64,000 bases of DNA from Streptomyces sp. NBC_00510 (GTDB lineage: Bacteria > Actinomycetota > Actinomycetes > Streptomycetales > Streptomycetaceae), in assembly GCA_036013505.1 (NCBI GenBank), contig CP107851.1, positions 3,038,001-3,102,000 of the forward strand, given 5' to 3'. This document shows, piece after piece, positions 35,526 to 42,846 of the stretch. Numbering within the stretch: the first letter of the stretch is position 1; every line of letters starts with the position of its first letter. Under the pieces are notes generated by a model. That model searched no databases. It saw only the letters and a program-made list of their open reading frames with translations, and was not told the DNA's origin. The position numbers were made by a program, and so were the translations under genes.

Positions 35526-38437
35526 TGCTGGACACCCCCGAGGCCGTGTTCGAGGCGCTCCGCGAGAACAACGAGCGCCCCTACGGAACGCCCCGCACCG
35601 TGACCGCCGAGGAACTGGTCGAGGCGGCCGAGCAGTTCGAGGAGAAGGACGTCCTCGTGACGGCGCTGCTCGAACTCATGTCGGCGTACGAGTACGCCGC
35701 CGAGCACCGCAAGTCGCCGGTCGTCTTCGCCCGGATCCTCAAGCTGTGGGAGGAGGTGCCCGGCTCCTTCAGCGAGTGGGAGGGCCATCAGGTGCTGTGG
35801 CGCCACAAGTGGGTGACGACCTCGCTGCTCCAGGTGCCGGACGTCCCGCTGGCGGCGGTCCACGGGTGGGTCGGCCAGATGGGCGAGCGCTACCGCGCGG
35901 CCGGTGAGGGCCTGCAGCCGGTCGCGGCCATGCGGCACCGGATCGCCGCCCACACCGGCGCGGACCGCGAGACGGCCTGGGACCTGTGGGTCACCCGGCG
36001 CCAGGAGCGGCTCAGCGACTGCCAGGCCTGCGAGACCCGGCACCAGGGACTGCACCACCTCGCGGCGGGCGACGACGAGCGCGCCCTGCGGACCTGGGAA
36101 CCGGTCCTCGGCGGCGTCCAGAACTGCGAGGAGGAGCCCTGGGTCACCCAGGCCCACGCCCTGCTGCCGTTGCTGCGCCTCGGCCGCACCGACGAGGCCC
36201 GCTCCCACCATCTGACGGGCTACCGGCACGCCCGGGGCCGGATCGGCATGGCCGAGGAGACCGGACTGCACGTGGAGTTCTGCGCGCTGTCCGGCAACGA
36301 GGGCCGGGCGCTGGAGATCCTCGCCGAGAACCGCGCCCTCTTCGGCACCACCGGCGCGCCGCTGTCGCTGCTCGGTTTCCTCACCGGCGTCGAGGTCCTC
36401 ACCCGGCGCCTGGTCGACCAGGGGTACGACACGACCCCCGTCGCCGGACCGCTGGGGCGCACCTGGACCGCGCGGGAATTGCAGGACCACGTGAGCGAGC
36501 AGGGCGACACCCTGGCCGCGGCGTTCGACCGGCGCAACGGCACCGGCACCGTCGGCGAGCGCCGCCGGGCACGCCTGACCCGGCGCCCGCCGCTCGCCGA
36601 GCCGCTGGCACTCGGTCTGCGCACCGCGGCCGTGCCGTCCCCGGCGGCCGGGCCGGCGGCGACGGCCACGCCCACGGCCGTGGCCGCGCGGGAGGTGCCC
36701 GAGGACTTCGTCGAACTGGTGGAGAAGGCCCGCGAGATGGGGGACGCGGGCCGTCCCGGCGACGAGGAGCTGTGGCGCCGGATCGCCGAGCGCGCCGGTG
36801 CCGAGGGCCATGTGCACGACCCCCGGCTGGGCCCGGAGGAGCGGCTGCGGGCCGAACTGGCCGAGCACCGCGCCTTCGCGGCCATGGAGGACGAGGACCG
36901 CACGGCGGCCAGGGCCGCGCTCACCGAGGCACGGGAGCTGTTCGCCCTGGCCGGCATGCCCGAGCGCGTCCTGACCTCCCGCGCACGGCTGGCGTCGGTG
37001 GGCGTGGAGCCCGGCCCGGAGGCCGTCGCGGGCCGGGCGGAGCTGGACGCGGTGCGGACCGAGGCCCGCGCACTGGTGGACGAGGGCTCCGCCGAGGTCC
37101 GGCGCGCCTACTGCGTCGTACTGCAGTGCCGCGCCTACCTCGCCCATACCGAGGCGGCGGCCACGCTGCCGGACGTCCCCGCGGAACTGCGCGAGCGCTT
37201 CGAGGCCGCCGTGGCCGAGGCCCTGGCGGAGTCGGAGCGGCTCGGCATCCCGGAGCGCACGGTCAACACCCGGATGTCCGCCGCCGATCTCGCGGCGCGC
37301 TCCGGGGACCTGGACGGGGCCGAGCGGGAACTGCGGAGCGCCCTGCGGGTCGTGGAGGCGGCCGGGACGCCCTGGCGCGCCACCCGCCCGCGGGGCCTGC
37401 TCGGCCAGGTGCTGCTGCAGCAGCACCGCCCCGAGGAGGCCATGGAGCAGTTCCACGGCGCGCTCGCCACGGCCACCGCCCATGGCGACACCGCGTTCCC
37501 GGTGGCGCGCACCCACGCGCTGCTCGGCCACGCCGCCGACCACGCGGGCGACCTGAACGCCGCCGTACGCCACCTGTCCGACGCCGCGGCGCGGCTGGAC
37601 CGCGAGGGCGACGTCACGGGCGCCGCCGAACTGCGGGTGGAGCTGGCGGACGTGCTCGCCCGTGCCGACCGCCAGGCGGACGCCGTCGCCGTGCTGGAGT
37701 CGCTGGTCTGCGACGAGGCCGCGGCCGGCATGGACGAACGCGCCCTGGCCCAGGCCCGGCTGCTGCTGGCGCGGGGCCTGCGGGGACTGGAGGAGCACCG
37801 CGCGAGCGCCGAGCAGTTCCTGCTGCTGGCCGACGCCGTCCAGGGGTGGCAGGAGCAGTTCACGCACACGCTCGCCGCCTCGGAGGCCGCCGTCGCCCTG
37901 CTGGAGGCCGGCCGCGAGGACGCGGCGCGCTCCGCGTACGACCGCGCCGTCGCCTCGCACGCGAAGGGGCCGAACCCCCACGCGGTCGCGGAGATGATGC
38001 GGGACTTCGCGGGCTCCGCCGTCTCGGCACAGGGCGCCGAGGGCCTGGAGACCGCCCTGGACCACCTGCGCCGGGCCGACGAGGTGCTGGCGGCCGTGCC
38101 CGCGGACGACGAGGACTTCGCCCTCTGGTACGAGAGCGGCGCCACGCACTACCAGCGCGGCCGGGCCTATGCCGGCGCCGAGCGCTTCCCCGAGGCGCTC
38201 GCCGAACTGGAGCGGGCGATCGCCGCCCACGAGGAGGGCGGGCCGCGGGGCGAGGCGCCGCGCGCCGAGGCCGTCCGCGTCGCCGCCCTCGTCGAGGCGA
38301 ACGGCCTGGACCGGCCGGACGCGGCCCTGTCCCGTCTCGGTGCCGCGATCACCCGGTGCCGGGCGGCGGGGCTCGACCACGCGGCCGGGGTCCTGTCCCG
38401 GGTCAGGGACGAGGTGTCGTCGCGCCGCCGGGGCTGA
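35525..38437 (+). CDS. Large tetratricopeptide-repeat protein coupled to the Hsp90 gene
   Basis: A 970-residue cytoplasmic protein with no membrane or signal segment. It is built of helical repeats: TPR-like hairpins are clearest in the second half, e.g. ARSGDLDGAERELRSALRVVEAAG, LLQQHRPEEAMEQFHGALATATAHG, ADHAGDLNAAVRHLSDAAARLDREG and YAGAERFPEALAELERAIAAHEEGG. A linker rich in Pro/Ala/Thr (~370-395) divides two repeat blocks. The ATG overlaps the Hsp90 stop by one base, so translation is coupled. TPR proteins are classical Hsp90 partners in eukaryotes; a co-chaperone role is an inference. Conserved actinobacterial gene, function unknown. Confidence 0.85.
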   Translation: MLDTPEAVFEALRENNERPYGTPRTVTAEELVEAAEQFEEKDVLVTALLELMSAYEYAAEHRKSPVVFARILKLWEEVPGSFSEWEGHQVLWRHKWVTTSLLQVPDVPLAAVHGWVGQMGERYRAAGEGLQPVAAMRHRIAAHTGADRETAWDLWVTRRQERLSDCQACETRHQGLHHLAAGDDERALRTWEPVLGGVQNCEEEPWVTQAHALLPLLRLGRTDEARSHHLTGYRHARGRIGMAEETGLHVEFCALSGNEGRALEILAENRALFGTTGAPLSLLGFLTGVEVLTRRLVDQGYDTTPVAGPLGRTWTARELQDHVSEQGDTLAAAFDRRNGTGTVGERRRARLTRRPPLAEPLALGLRTAAVPSPAAGPAATATPTAVAAREVPEDFVELVEKAREMGDAGRPGDEELWRRIAERAGAEGHVHDPRLGPEERLRAELAEHRAFAAMEDEDRTAARAALTEARELFALAGMPERVLTSRARLASVGVEPGPEAVAGRAELDAVRTEARALVDEGSAEVRRAYCVVLQCRAYLAHTEAAATLPDVPAELRERFEAAVAEALAESERLGIPERTVNTRMSAADLAARSGDLDGAERELRSALRVVEAAGTPWRATRPRGLLGQVLLQQHRPEEAMEQFHGALATATAHGDTAFPVARTHALLGHAADHAGDLNAAVRHLSDAAARLDREGDVTGAAELRVELADVLARADRQADAVAVLESLVCDEAAAGMDERALAQARLLLARGLRGLEEHRASAEQFLLLADAVQGWQEQFTHTLAASEAAVALLEAGREDAARSAYDRAVASHAKGPNPHAVAEMMRDFAGSAVSAQGAEGLETALDHLRRADEVLAAVPADDEDFALWYESGATHYQRGRAYAGAERFPEALAELERAIAAHEEGGPRGEAPRAEAVRVAALVEANGLDRPDAALSRLGAAITRCRAAGLDHAAGVLSRVRDEVSSRRRG

Positions 38438-38767
38438 CACCCGTGGCACGAACGAGGCGACCGCCCTCGGCGCCCGCGCCCCGGACATCCGGAGGCGCGG
38501 GGTGTCGATCCGGGCGGTCGCCGTTCGTGTAGAGGGTGTGGAACGCCGGCGAAGGGCCGGCCCGGACCGCGCGGACGCGCGAGGCCGCGCAGGCGTACGG
38601 AGCAGCCGCCGCCCGCACCGAGAACGAGGCCGAACGGGACTTCCTGCGGCGCAGACGCGAGGCGCTCGGCGGCCCACCCTGACCGGCCCCGCGAAGGCCG
38701 TCCTGGCCGGGCGGGCTCGGGGCGGCGGACGCGACGGCGGTTGCCGCGGCCGTGCCTTGACGTTGGG
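38438..38767. other. 330-bp gap with only a gene remnant
   Basis: Between the TPR gene and the RidA gene (opposite strand). Apart from a short remnant resembling an ECF sigma factor C-terminus at 38536-38682, I see no intact gene. Several short GC-rich inverted repeats (e.g. GCCGGCGAAGGGCCGGC around 38544-38560) are present. Confidence 0.6.
38536..38682 (+). pseudogene. Remnant of an ECF sigma factor (DUF6596/ECF42-type C-terminus)
   Basis: The frame encodes VWNAGEGPARTARTREAAQAY then GAAAARTENEAERDFLRRRR and stops. The end of large SigJ/ECF42-type sigma factors reads like A..AYxxAxxLTxNxAERxFLxRRxxxL, so this looks like the last 30-40 residues of one. An in-frame stop precedes the GTG and nothing like the sigma-2/sigma-4 domains lies upstream, so most of the gene is gone. 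A real 48-residue gene cannot be excluded. Confidence 0.45.
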
Positions 38768-39166
38768 TCAGGAGAGCACGGCGAGGCCGTCGAGTTCGAC
38801 CATGGCCTCCTCGTCCCACAGGCGGGTGATGCCGATGACCGCCATCGCCGGGTAGTCACGGCCTGCCAGGGCGCGCCAGATGCGGCCGAGTTCGGGCGCG
38901 TGGTCGCGGTAGGCGGCGACGTCGGTGGTGTGGACGGTGAGGCGGGCGAGGTCGGCGGGGGTGCCGCCGGCAGCCTGGAGGGCGGTGAGCAGGTTGATCA
39001 GCGCGTGCTCGAACTGGGCGGGGAGCGTGTCGCCGACGACCTTGCCCCCGGAGTCCAGCGCGGTCTGGCCCGCGAGGAGGACGAGGGTGCGGCCGGTGGC
39101 GGTGACGGCGTGGCTGAAGCCGGTGGGCGGGGAGAGCTCGGGCGGATTGATCCGGTTGAGGGTCAT
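38768..39166 (-). CDS. RidA/YjgF family protein (likely enamine/imine deaminase)
   Basis: A 132-residue single-domain protein. TGFSHAVTATGRTLVLLAGQTALDSGGKVVG at the N-terminus, FEHALINLLTALQAAGGTPADLARLTVHTTD in the middle and a C-terminal beta strand ending in ELDGLAVLS match the trimeric RidA fold. The family arginine that binds the imine carboxylate (position ~105 in RidA) seems absent from the YPAMAVIGITRLW segment, where members such as Rid4-7 differ, so the substrate may not be 2-aminoacrylate. Its ATG overlaps the acyl-CoA dehydrogenase stop (ATGA). In this cluster it could hydrolyse an enamine or imine from 2-aminobenzoyl-CoA breakdown (inference). Confidence 0.85.
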   Translation of the reverse strand: MTLNRINPPELSPPTGFSHAVTATGRTLVLLAGQTALDSGGKVVGDTLPAQFEHALINLLTALQAAGGTPADLARLTVHTTDVAAYRDHAPELGRIWRALAGRDYPAMAVIGITRLWDEEAMVELDGLAVLS

Positions 39167-40269
39167 GCGAAGAGCTCCTTGGCGATGATCGACCGCTGGA
39201 CTTCGGTGGCACCTTCGTAGATACGCGGTGCGCGGACCTCGCGGTAGAGGTGTTCCAGGACGTGGCCGCGCTCCAGGGCGCGGGCCCCGTGGATCTGGAC
39301 GGCCGCGTCGACGGCGTACTGGGCGGTCTCGGTGGCGAAGAGCTTGGCCATGGCGGAGCTGCGGGCGGTGCCGGGGGCACCGGAGTCGTAGGCCTCGGCG
39401 GCGGCGTAGACCAGCAGGCGGGCGGCCTCGGTGCGGGTGGCCATCTCGGCGAGGGTGTGGGAGACGGCCTGGAGCTCCTTCAGGGGCGCGCCGAAGGCGG
39501 TGCGGGAGGCGGCGTGGGCGGTGGCCGCCTCGAGGGCGGCCTGCGCCATGCCGACCGCGAAGGCACCGACGCTGGGCCGGAAGCGGTTGAGGGTGGTCAT
39601 GGCGACCCGGAAGCCGCGGTCGACCTCGCCGATCACGTCGTGCCGCCCGACCGGTACGGCGTCGAAGCGCAGCCGCCCGATGGGGTGCGGGGAGAGCATG
39701 TCGAGGTGTTCGCCGCCGAGGCCGGGGCGGTGGGCCGGGACGGCGAAGGCGGTCACGCCGCGGGCCCCGGCTCCGGGGGTGGTCCGGGCGAAGACCGTGT
39801 AGATGTCGGCCTCGGGGGCGTTGGAGATCCAGCACTTCTCTCCGGTGAGCCGCCAGCCGCCGTCCGGCGCGGGCTCCGCGGCCAGTTCGAGGGCGGCCGC
39901 GTCGGAGCCCGCTGCGGGTTCGGTGAGCGCGAAGGCCGCGACGGCCTCGCCGGAGACGACCCGCGGGATCCAGCGGGCGGCCAGTTCAGGGGATTCCAGC
40001 AGGGGGTGGGCGCCCAGGCCCTGCAGGGCGAGCGCGGTCTCCGCCTCGGTGCACTCCCGGGCCAGGGACTCCCGGAGCAGGCACAGCTCGAGGGCGGTGC
40101 CGGGGAAGAGGCGCCCCAGCAGGCCGAGTTCGCCGAGGGCGGCGAGCAGCGGCCGGTTGACCCGCCCGGGTTCGCCGGACGCCGCCAGCGGCCGGAGCCG
40201 TTCGGCGGCCCAATCGCGGACCTGCGCACACCACTTGAGCTGTTCCGGGTCCAGCGCGAACGATGCCAC
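39163..40269 (-). CDS. Acyl-CoA dehydrogenase
   Basis: A 368-residue FAD enzyme. FALTEPAAGSDAAALE and EKCWISNAPEADIYTVFARTT are the FAD-binding signatures of the family. The C-terminal helical domain has RTAFGAPLKELQAVSHTLAEM, IHGARALERGHVLEHLYREVRAPRIYEGATEVQRSIIAKELF, with the Glu of YEGATEVQ as the likely catalytic base. GTG 40269 was chosen for GGAGG seven bases upstream. Translationally coupled to the RidA gene and divergent from the CoA ligase, with which it shares a 95-bp promoter region. Likely acts on a ring-derived CoA ester in anthranilate breakdown. Confidence 0.9.
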   Translation of the reverse strand: MASFALDPEQLKWCAQVRDWAAERLRPLAASGEPGRVNRPLLAALGELGLLGRLFPGTALELCLLRESLARECTEAETALALQGLGAHPLLESPELAARWIPRVVSGEAVAAFALTEPAAGSDAAALELAAEPAPDGGWRLTGEKCWISNAPEADIYTVFARTTPGAGARGVTAFAVPAHRPGLGGEHLDMLSPHPIGRLRFDAVPVGRHDVIGEVDRGFRVAMTTLNRFRPSVGAFAVGMAQAALEAATAHAASRTAFGAPLKELQAVSHTLAEMATRTEAARLLVYAAAEAYDSGAPGTARSSAMAKLFATETAQYAVDAAVQIHGARALERGHVLEHLYREVRAPRIYEGATEVQRSIIAKELFA

Positions 40270-40294
40270 GCGGCACCTCCCGTATCGCGTACCG

Positions 40295-40322
40295 TTGACT
40301 GCCGTCACAAACACGTTACGCT
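40295..40322 (+). promoter_or_regulatory. Promoter of the CoA ligase with an overlapping TGAC-N4-GTCA operator
   Basis: -35 TTGACT (40295-40300) and -10 TACGCT (40317-40322) are 16 bases apart and lie 43 bases before the ligase ATG. The palindrome TGAC-TGCC-GTCA (40296-40307) overlaps the -35. The same TGAC-N-GCC-GTCAC block occurs before the enoyl-CoA hydratase gene at 46004-46021. Confidence 0.6.
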
Positions 40323-40364
40323 GAATCCGCCCGCAACCAGGTGCCAACGAGGGGCGAACCCGCC

Positions 40365-41969
40365 ATGGACCTGCTGCCATCAGCACACGTGGACACTTTC
40401 CCGCGGGATCACCTCCCGCGGCGTGACCAGTGGCCCGTCCTGACCCAAGACCTCCCCGAACTGGCCTATCCCGGCCGGCTCAACTGCGGCACCGAACTCC
40501 TCGCCGCCGGCCTGCCCGAGGCGCCCTGCCTGCGGATGCCGGGCGGTGAGGTCTGGTCGTACGCGGACCTGCGCGCCGCCTCCGACCGCATCGCGCACGT
40601 GCTGACCGACGACCTCGGGGTGGTGCCCGGCAACCGCGTGCTGCTGCGCGGCCCCACCACGCCGTGGCTGGTGGCGTGCTGGTTCGCCGTCATGAAGGCG
40701 GGCGCGGTCGCGGTGACCGTGCTCGCGGCGCACCGCCCGCACGAGCTGGCCACGATCTGCGAGATCGCCGCCGTCCGGCACGCGCTGTGCGACATCCGCG
40801 CGGTCGACGACCTCGCCAAGTGCGAGGCGCCCGGGCTGCGCATCGCCACGTACGGTGGGGAGGCGCCGGACGATCTGCTGCGGCTCGCGGCCGAGCGGCC
40901 GGACTCCTTCCCCGCGGTGGAGACCTCGGCCGACGACGTCGCGCTGATCGCCTTCACCTCCGGGACGACCGGACGGCCCAAGGGGTGCATGCACTTCCAC
41001 CGGGACGTGCTGGCGATCGCCGACACCTTCTCCGCGCACGTACTGCGACCGACCTCCGCGGACGTGTTCGCCGGCAGCCCGCCCCTGGGCTTCACCTTCG
41101 GGCTGGGCGGCCTGGTCGTCTTCCCGCTGCGCGTGGGGGCGTCGGCGCTGCTGCTGGAGCAGGCCGGCCCCGAACAGCTCGCCCGGGCCGTCGCGGAGCA
41201 CGCGGTGACCGTGCTGTTCACCGCGCCCACCGCCTATCGGGCCATACTCGCCTCGCACGGCACCCGCGACCTGTCCTCGCTGCGGCGCTGCGTGTCGGCG
41301 GGCGAGAACCTGCCCGAGGCGACTTGGCACGCCTGGTACGCGTCGACGGGGCTGCGGATCATCAACGGCATAGGGGCCACGGAGCTGCTGCACATCTTCA
41401 TCTCCGCCGCCGACGACGTGATCCGGCCGGGCACCACGGGCCTGCCGGTGCCGGGCTACCAGGCCCGGGTCGTCGACCCTTCGACGCTCTCCCCCGTGCC
41501 GGACGGCGAGCCGGGGCTGCTCGCGGTGCGCGGCCCCACGGGCTGCCGCTACCTGGCGGACGAACGGCAGCGGGAGTACGTGCGCGACGGCTGGAACATC
41601 ACCGGCGACACCTACGTGCGCGAGCCGGACGGCTACTTCCGCTACGTGGCCCGCGCCGACGACATGATCATCTCGTCGGGGTACAACATCGCCGGCCCCG
41701 AGGTCGAGGAGGCGCTGCTGCGCCACCCCGACGTGCGGGAGGCCGCGGTCATCGGCGTGCCGGACGACCAGCGCGGCCAGATCGTCCGGGCCTTCGTCGT
41801 GCTGCGGGACGGCCCCCCGCGCGACGAGCACACGGTCGAGGCGCTGCGCGCCTTCACCCGGGAGGAGATCGCGAGCTACAAGTGCCCCCGCGAGATCGCC
41901 TTCCTCGACGCCCTGCCCCGCACTCCCACCGGGAAACTGCAGCGCTTCCGGCTGCGCGACCTACAGTGA
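40365..41969 (+). CDS. 2-Aminobenzoate/benzoate-CoA ligase family protein
   Basis: Activates an aromatic acid with ATP and CoA. The 534-residue protein begins with SAHVDTFPRDHLPRRDQWP, a start typical of benzoate-CoA and 2-aminobenzoate-CoA ligases. The P-loop-like A3 motif is AFTSGTTGRPKGCMHF. IGATELLHIFIS is the A5 region, YVARADDMIISSGYNIAGPEVE holds the hinge Asp, and PTGKLQRF has the A10 lysine near the end. ATG 40365 was chosen (GAGGGG ten bases upstream). With a PaaX regulator four bases downstream and a 2-aminobenzoyl-CoA monooxygenase/reductase nearby, anthranilate is the likeliest substrate. Confidence 0.88.
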   Translation: MDLLPSAHVDTFPRDHLPRRDQWPVLTQDLPELAYPGRLNCGTELLAAGLPEAPCLRMPGGEVWSYADLRAASDRIAHVLTDDLGVVPGNRVLLRGPTTPWLVACWFAVMKAGAVAVTVLAAHRPHELATICEIAAVRHALCDIRAVDDLAKCEAPGLRIATYGGEAPDDLLRLAAERPDSFPAVETSADDVALIAFTSGTTGRPKGCMHFHRDVLAIADTFSAHVLRPTSADVFAGSPPLGFTFGLGGLVVFPLRVGASALLLEQAGPEQLARAVAEHAVTVLFTAPTAYRAILASHGTRDLSSLRRCVSAGENLPEATWHAWYASTGLRIINGIGATELLHIFISAADDVIRPGTTGLPVPGYQARVVDPSTLSPVPDGEPGLLAVRGPTGCRYLADERQREYVRDGWNITGDTYVREPDGYFRYVARADDMIISSGYNIAGPEVEEALLRHPDVREAAVIGVPDDQRGQIVRAFVVLRDGPPRDEHTVEALRAFTREEIASYKCPREIAFLDALPRTPTGKLQRFRLRDLQ

Positions 41970-41973
41970 TCGC

Positions 41974-42798
41974 GTGACCGAGCACACCCCCAGTTCGCTG
42001 ATCGTGACCTTCTTCGGCGCCTACGGCCGGGCCGAGGCCTGGGACGGGCGGATACCCGTCGCCGGGCTGATCCGGCTGATGGGCGCCGTGGACGTGGACC
42101 CGCAGTCGGTGCGCTCGGCGGTCTCCCGGCTCAAGCGCCGCGGCCTGCTGGAGCCGGACCGCGTCGGCGGCGCCGCGGGCTACGCCCTGTCCGAGGACGC
42201 CCGGCAGCTGCTCGCCGACGGCGACCGCCGCATCTACGGTCACCCGGCCGGCGGAGCCGGGGACCAGGAATGGGTGCTCGCGGTCTTCTCCGTGCCGGAG
42301 AGCGAGCGCCACAAGCGGCACCTGCTCCGCTCCCGCCTGGCCCGGCTGGGCTTCGGCACCGCCGCCCCGGGCGTGTGGATCGCGCCCGCTCGCCTCCACG
42401 AGGAGGCCCTGCACACCCTGCGCCGGCTCGGCCTGGACACCTATGTCGACCTCTTCACCGGCACCCACCTCGGCTTCGAGCCGACGGCCGCGGCCGTGCG
42501 CCGCTGGTGGGACCTCGACGCCGTCGCCAAGCGCCACCACGCCTTCCTCGACGCCCACGAGCCCGTACTGCGCGCCTGGGCCGCCCGGGAGACGACCCCG
42601 CCGCAGGAGGCCTTCGCGGACTACCTGCGCGCCCTCGACTCCTGGCGCCGCCTCCCCTACGCCGACCCGGGCCTGTCGCCCGCCCTCCTCCCGCCCGACT
42701 GGCCCGGCGGCCGCGCCGCGGCGGTCTTCGAGGGCCTGCACGCACGGCTGCGCGACGCGGGGGCACAGTTCGCGCGGTCCGCCGACCCCACGGCGTGA
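41974..42798 (+). CDS. PaaX-family transcriptional regulator
   Basis: A 274-residue repressor-type protein. The N-terminal ~75 residues form a winged helix (GRIPVAGLIRLMGAVDVDPQSVRSAVSRLKRRGLLEPDRVGG). PaaX-like central and C-terminal domains follow, with EWVLAVFSVPESERHKRHLLRSRLARLGFGTAAPGVWIAP, a strongly characteristic PaaX segment. PaaX proteins sense aryl-CoA esters such as phenylacetyl-CoA. GTG 41974 lies four bases after the ligase stop, so it is in that operon and probably controls this cluster through the TGAC-N4-GTCA palindromes. Effector is likely 2-aminobenzoyl-CoA (inference). Confidence 0.9.
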   Translation: MTEHTPSSLIVTFFGAYGRAEAWDGRIPVAGLIRLMGAVDVDPQSVRSAVSRLKRRGLLEPDRVGGAAGYALSEDARQLLADGDRRIYGHPAGGAGDQEWVLAVFSVPESERHKRHLLRSRLARLGFGTAAPGVWIAPARLHEEALHTLRRLGLDTYVDLFTGTHLGFEPTAAAVRRWWDLDAVAKRHHAFLDAHEPVLRAWAARETTPPQEAFADYLRALDSWRRLPYADPGLSPALLPPDWPGGRAAAVFEGLHARLRDAGAQFARSADPTA

Positions 42799-42846
42799 CC
42801 GGGCACCGACACCTCCCTCTTCGCCTGACCAGCGGCCCGCGACCCC

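Noticed and set aside
34961-38677. A 1,238-codon open frame on the minus strand
   Set aside because: Antisense to the Hsp90 and TPR genes; low-complexity composition and no recognisable domain.
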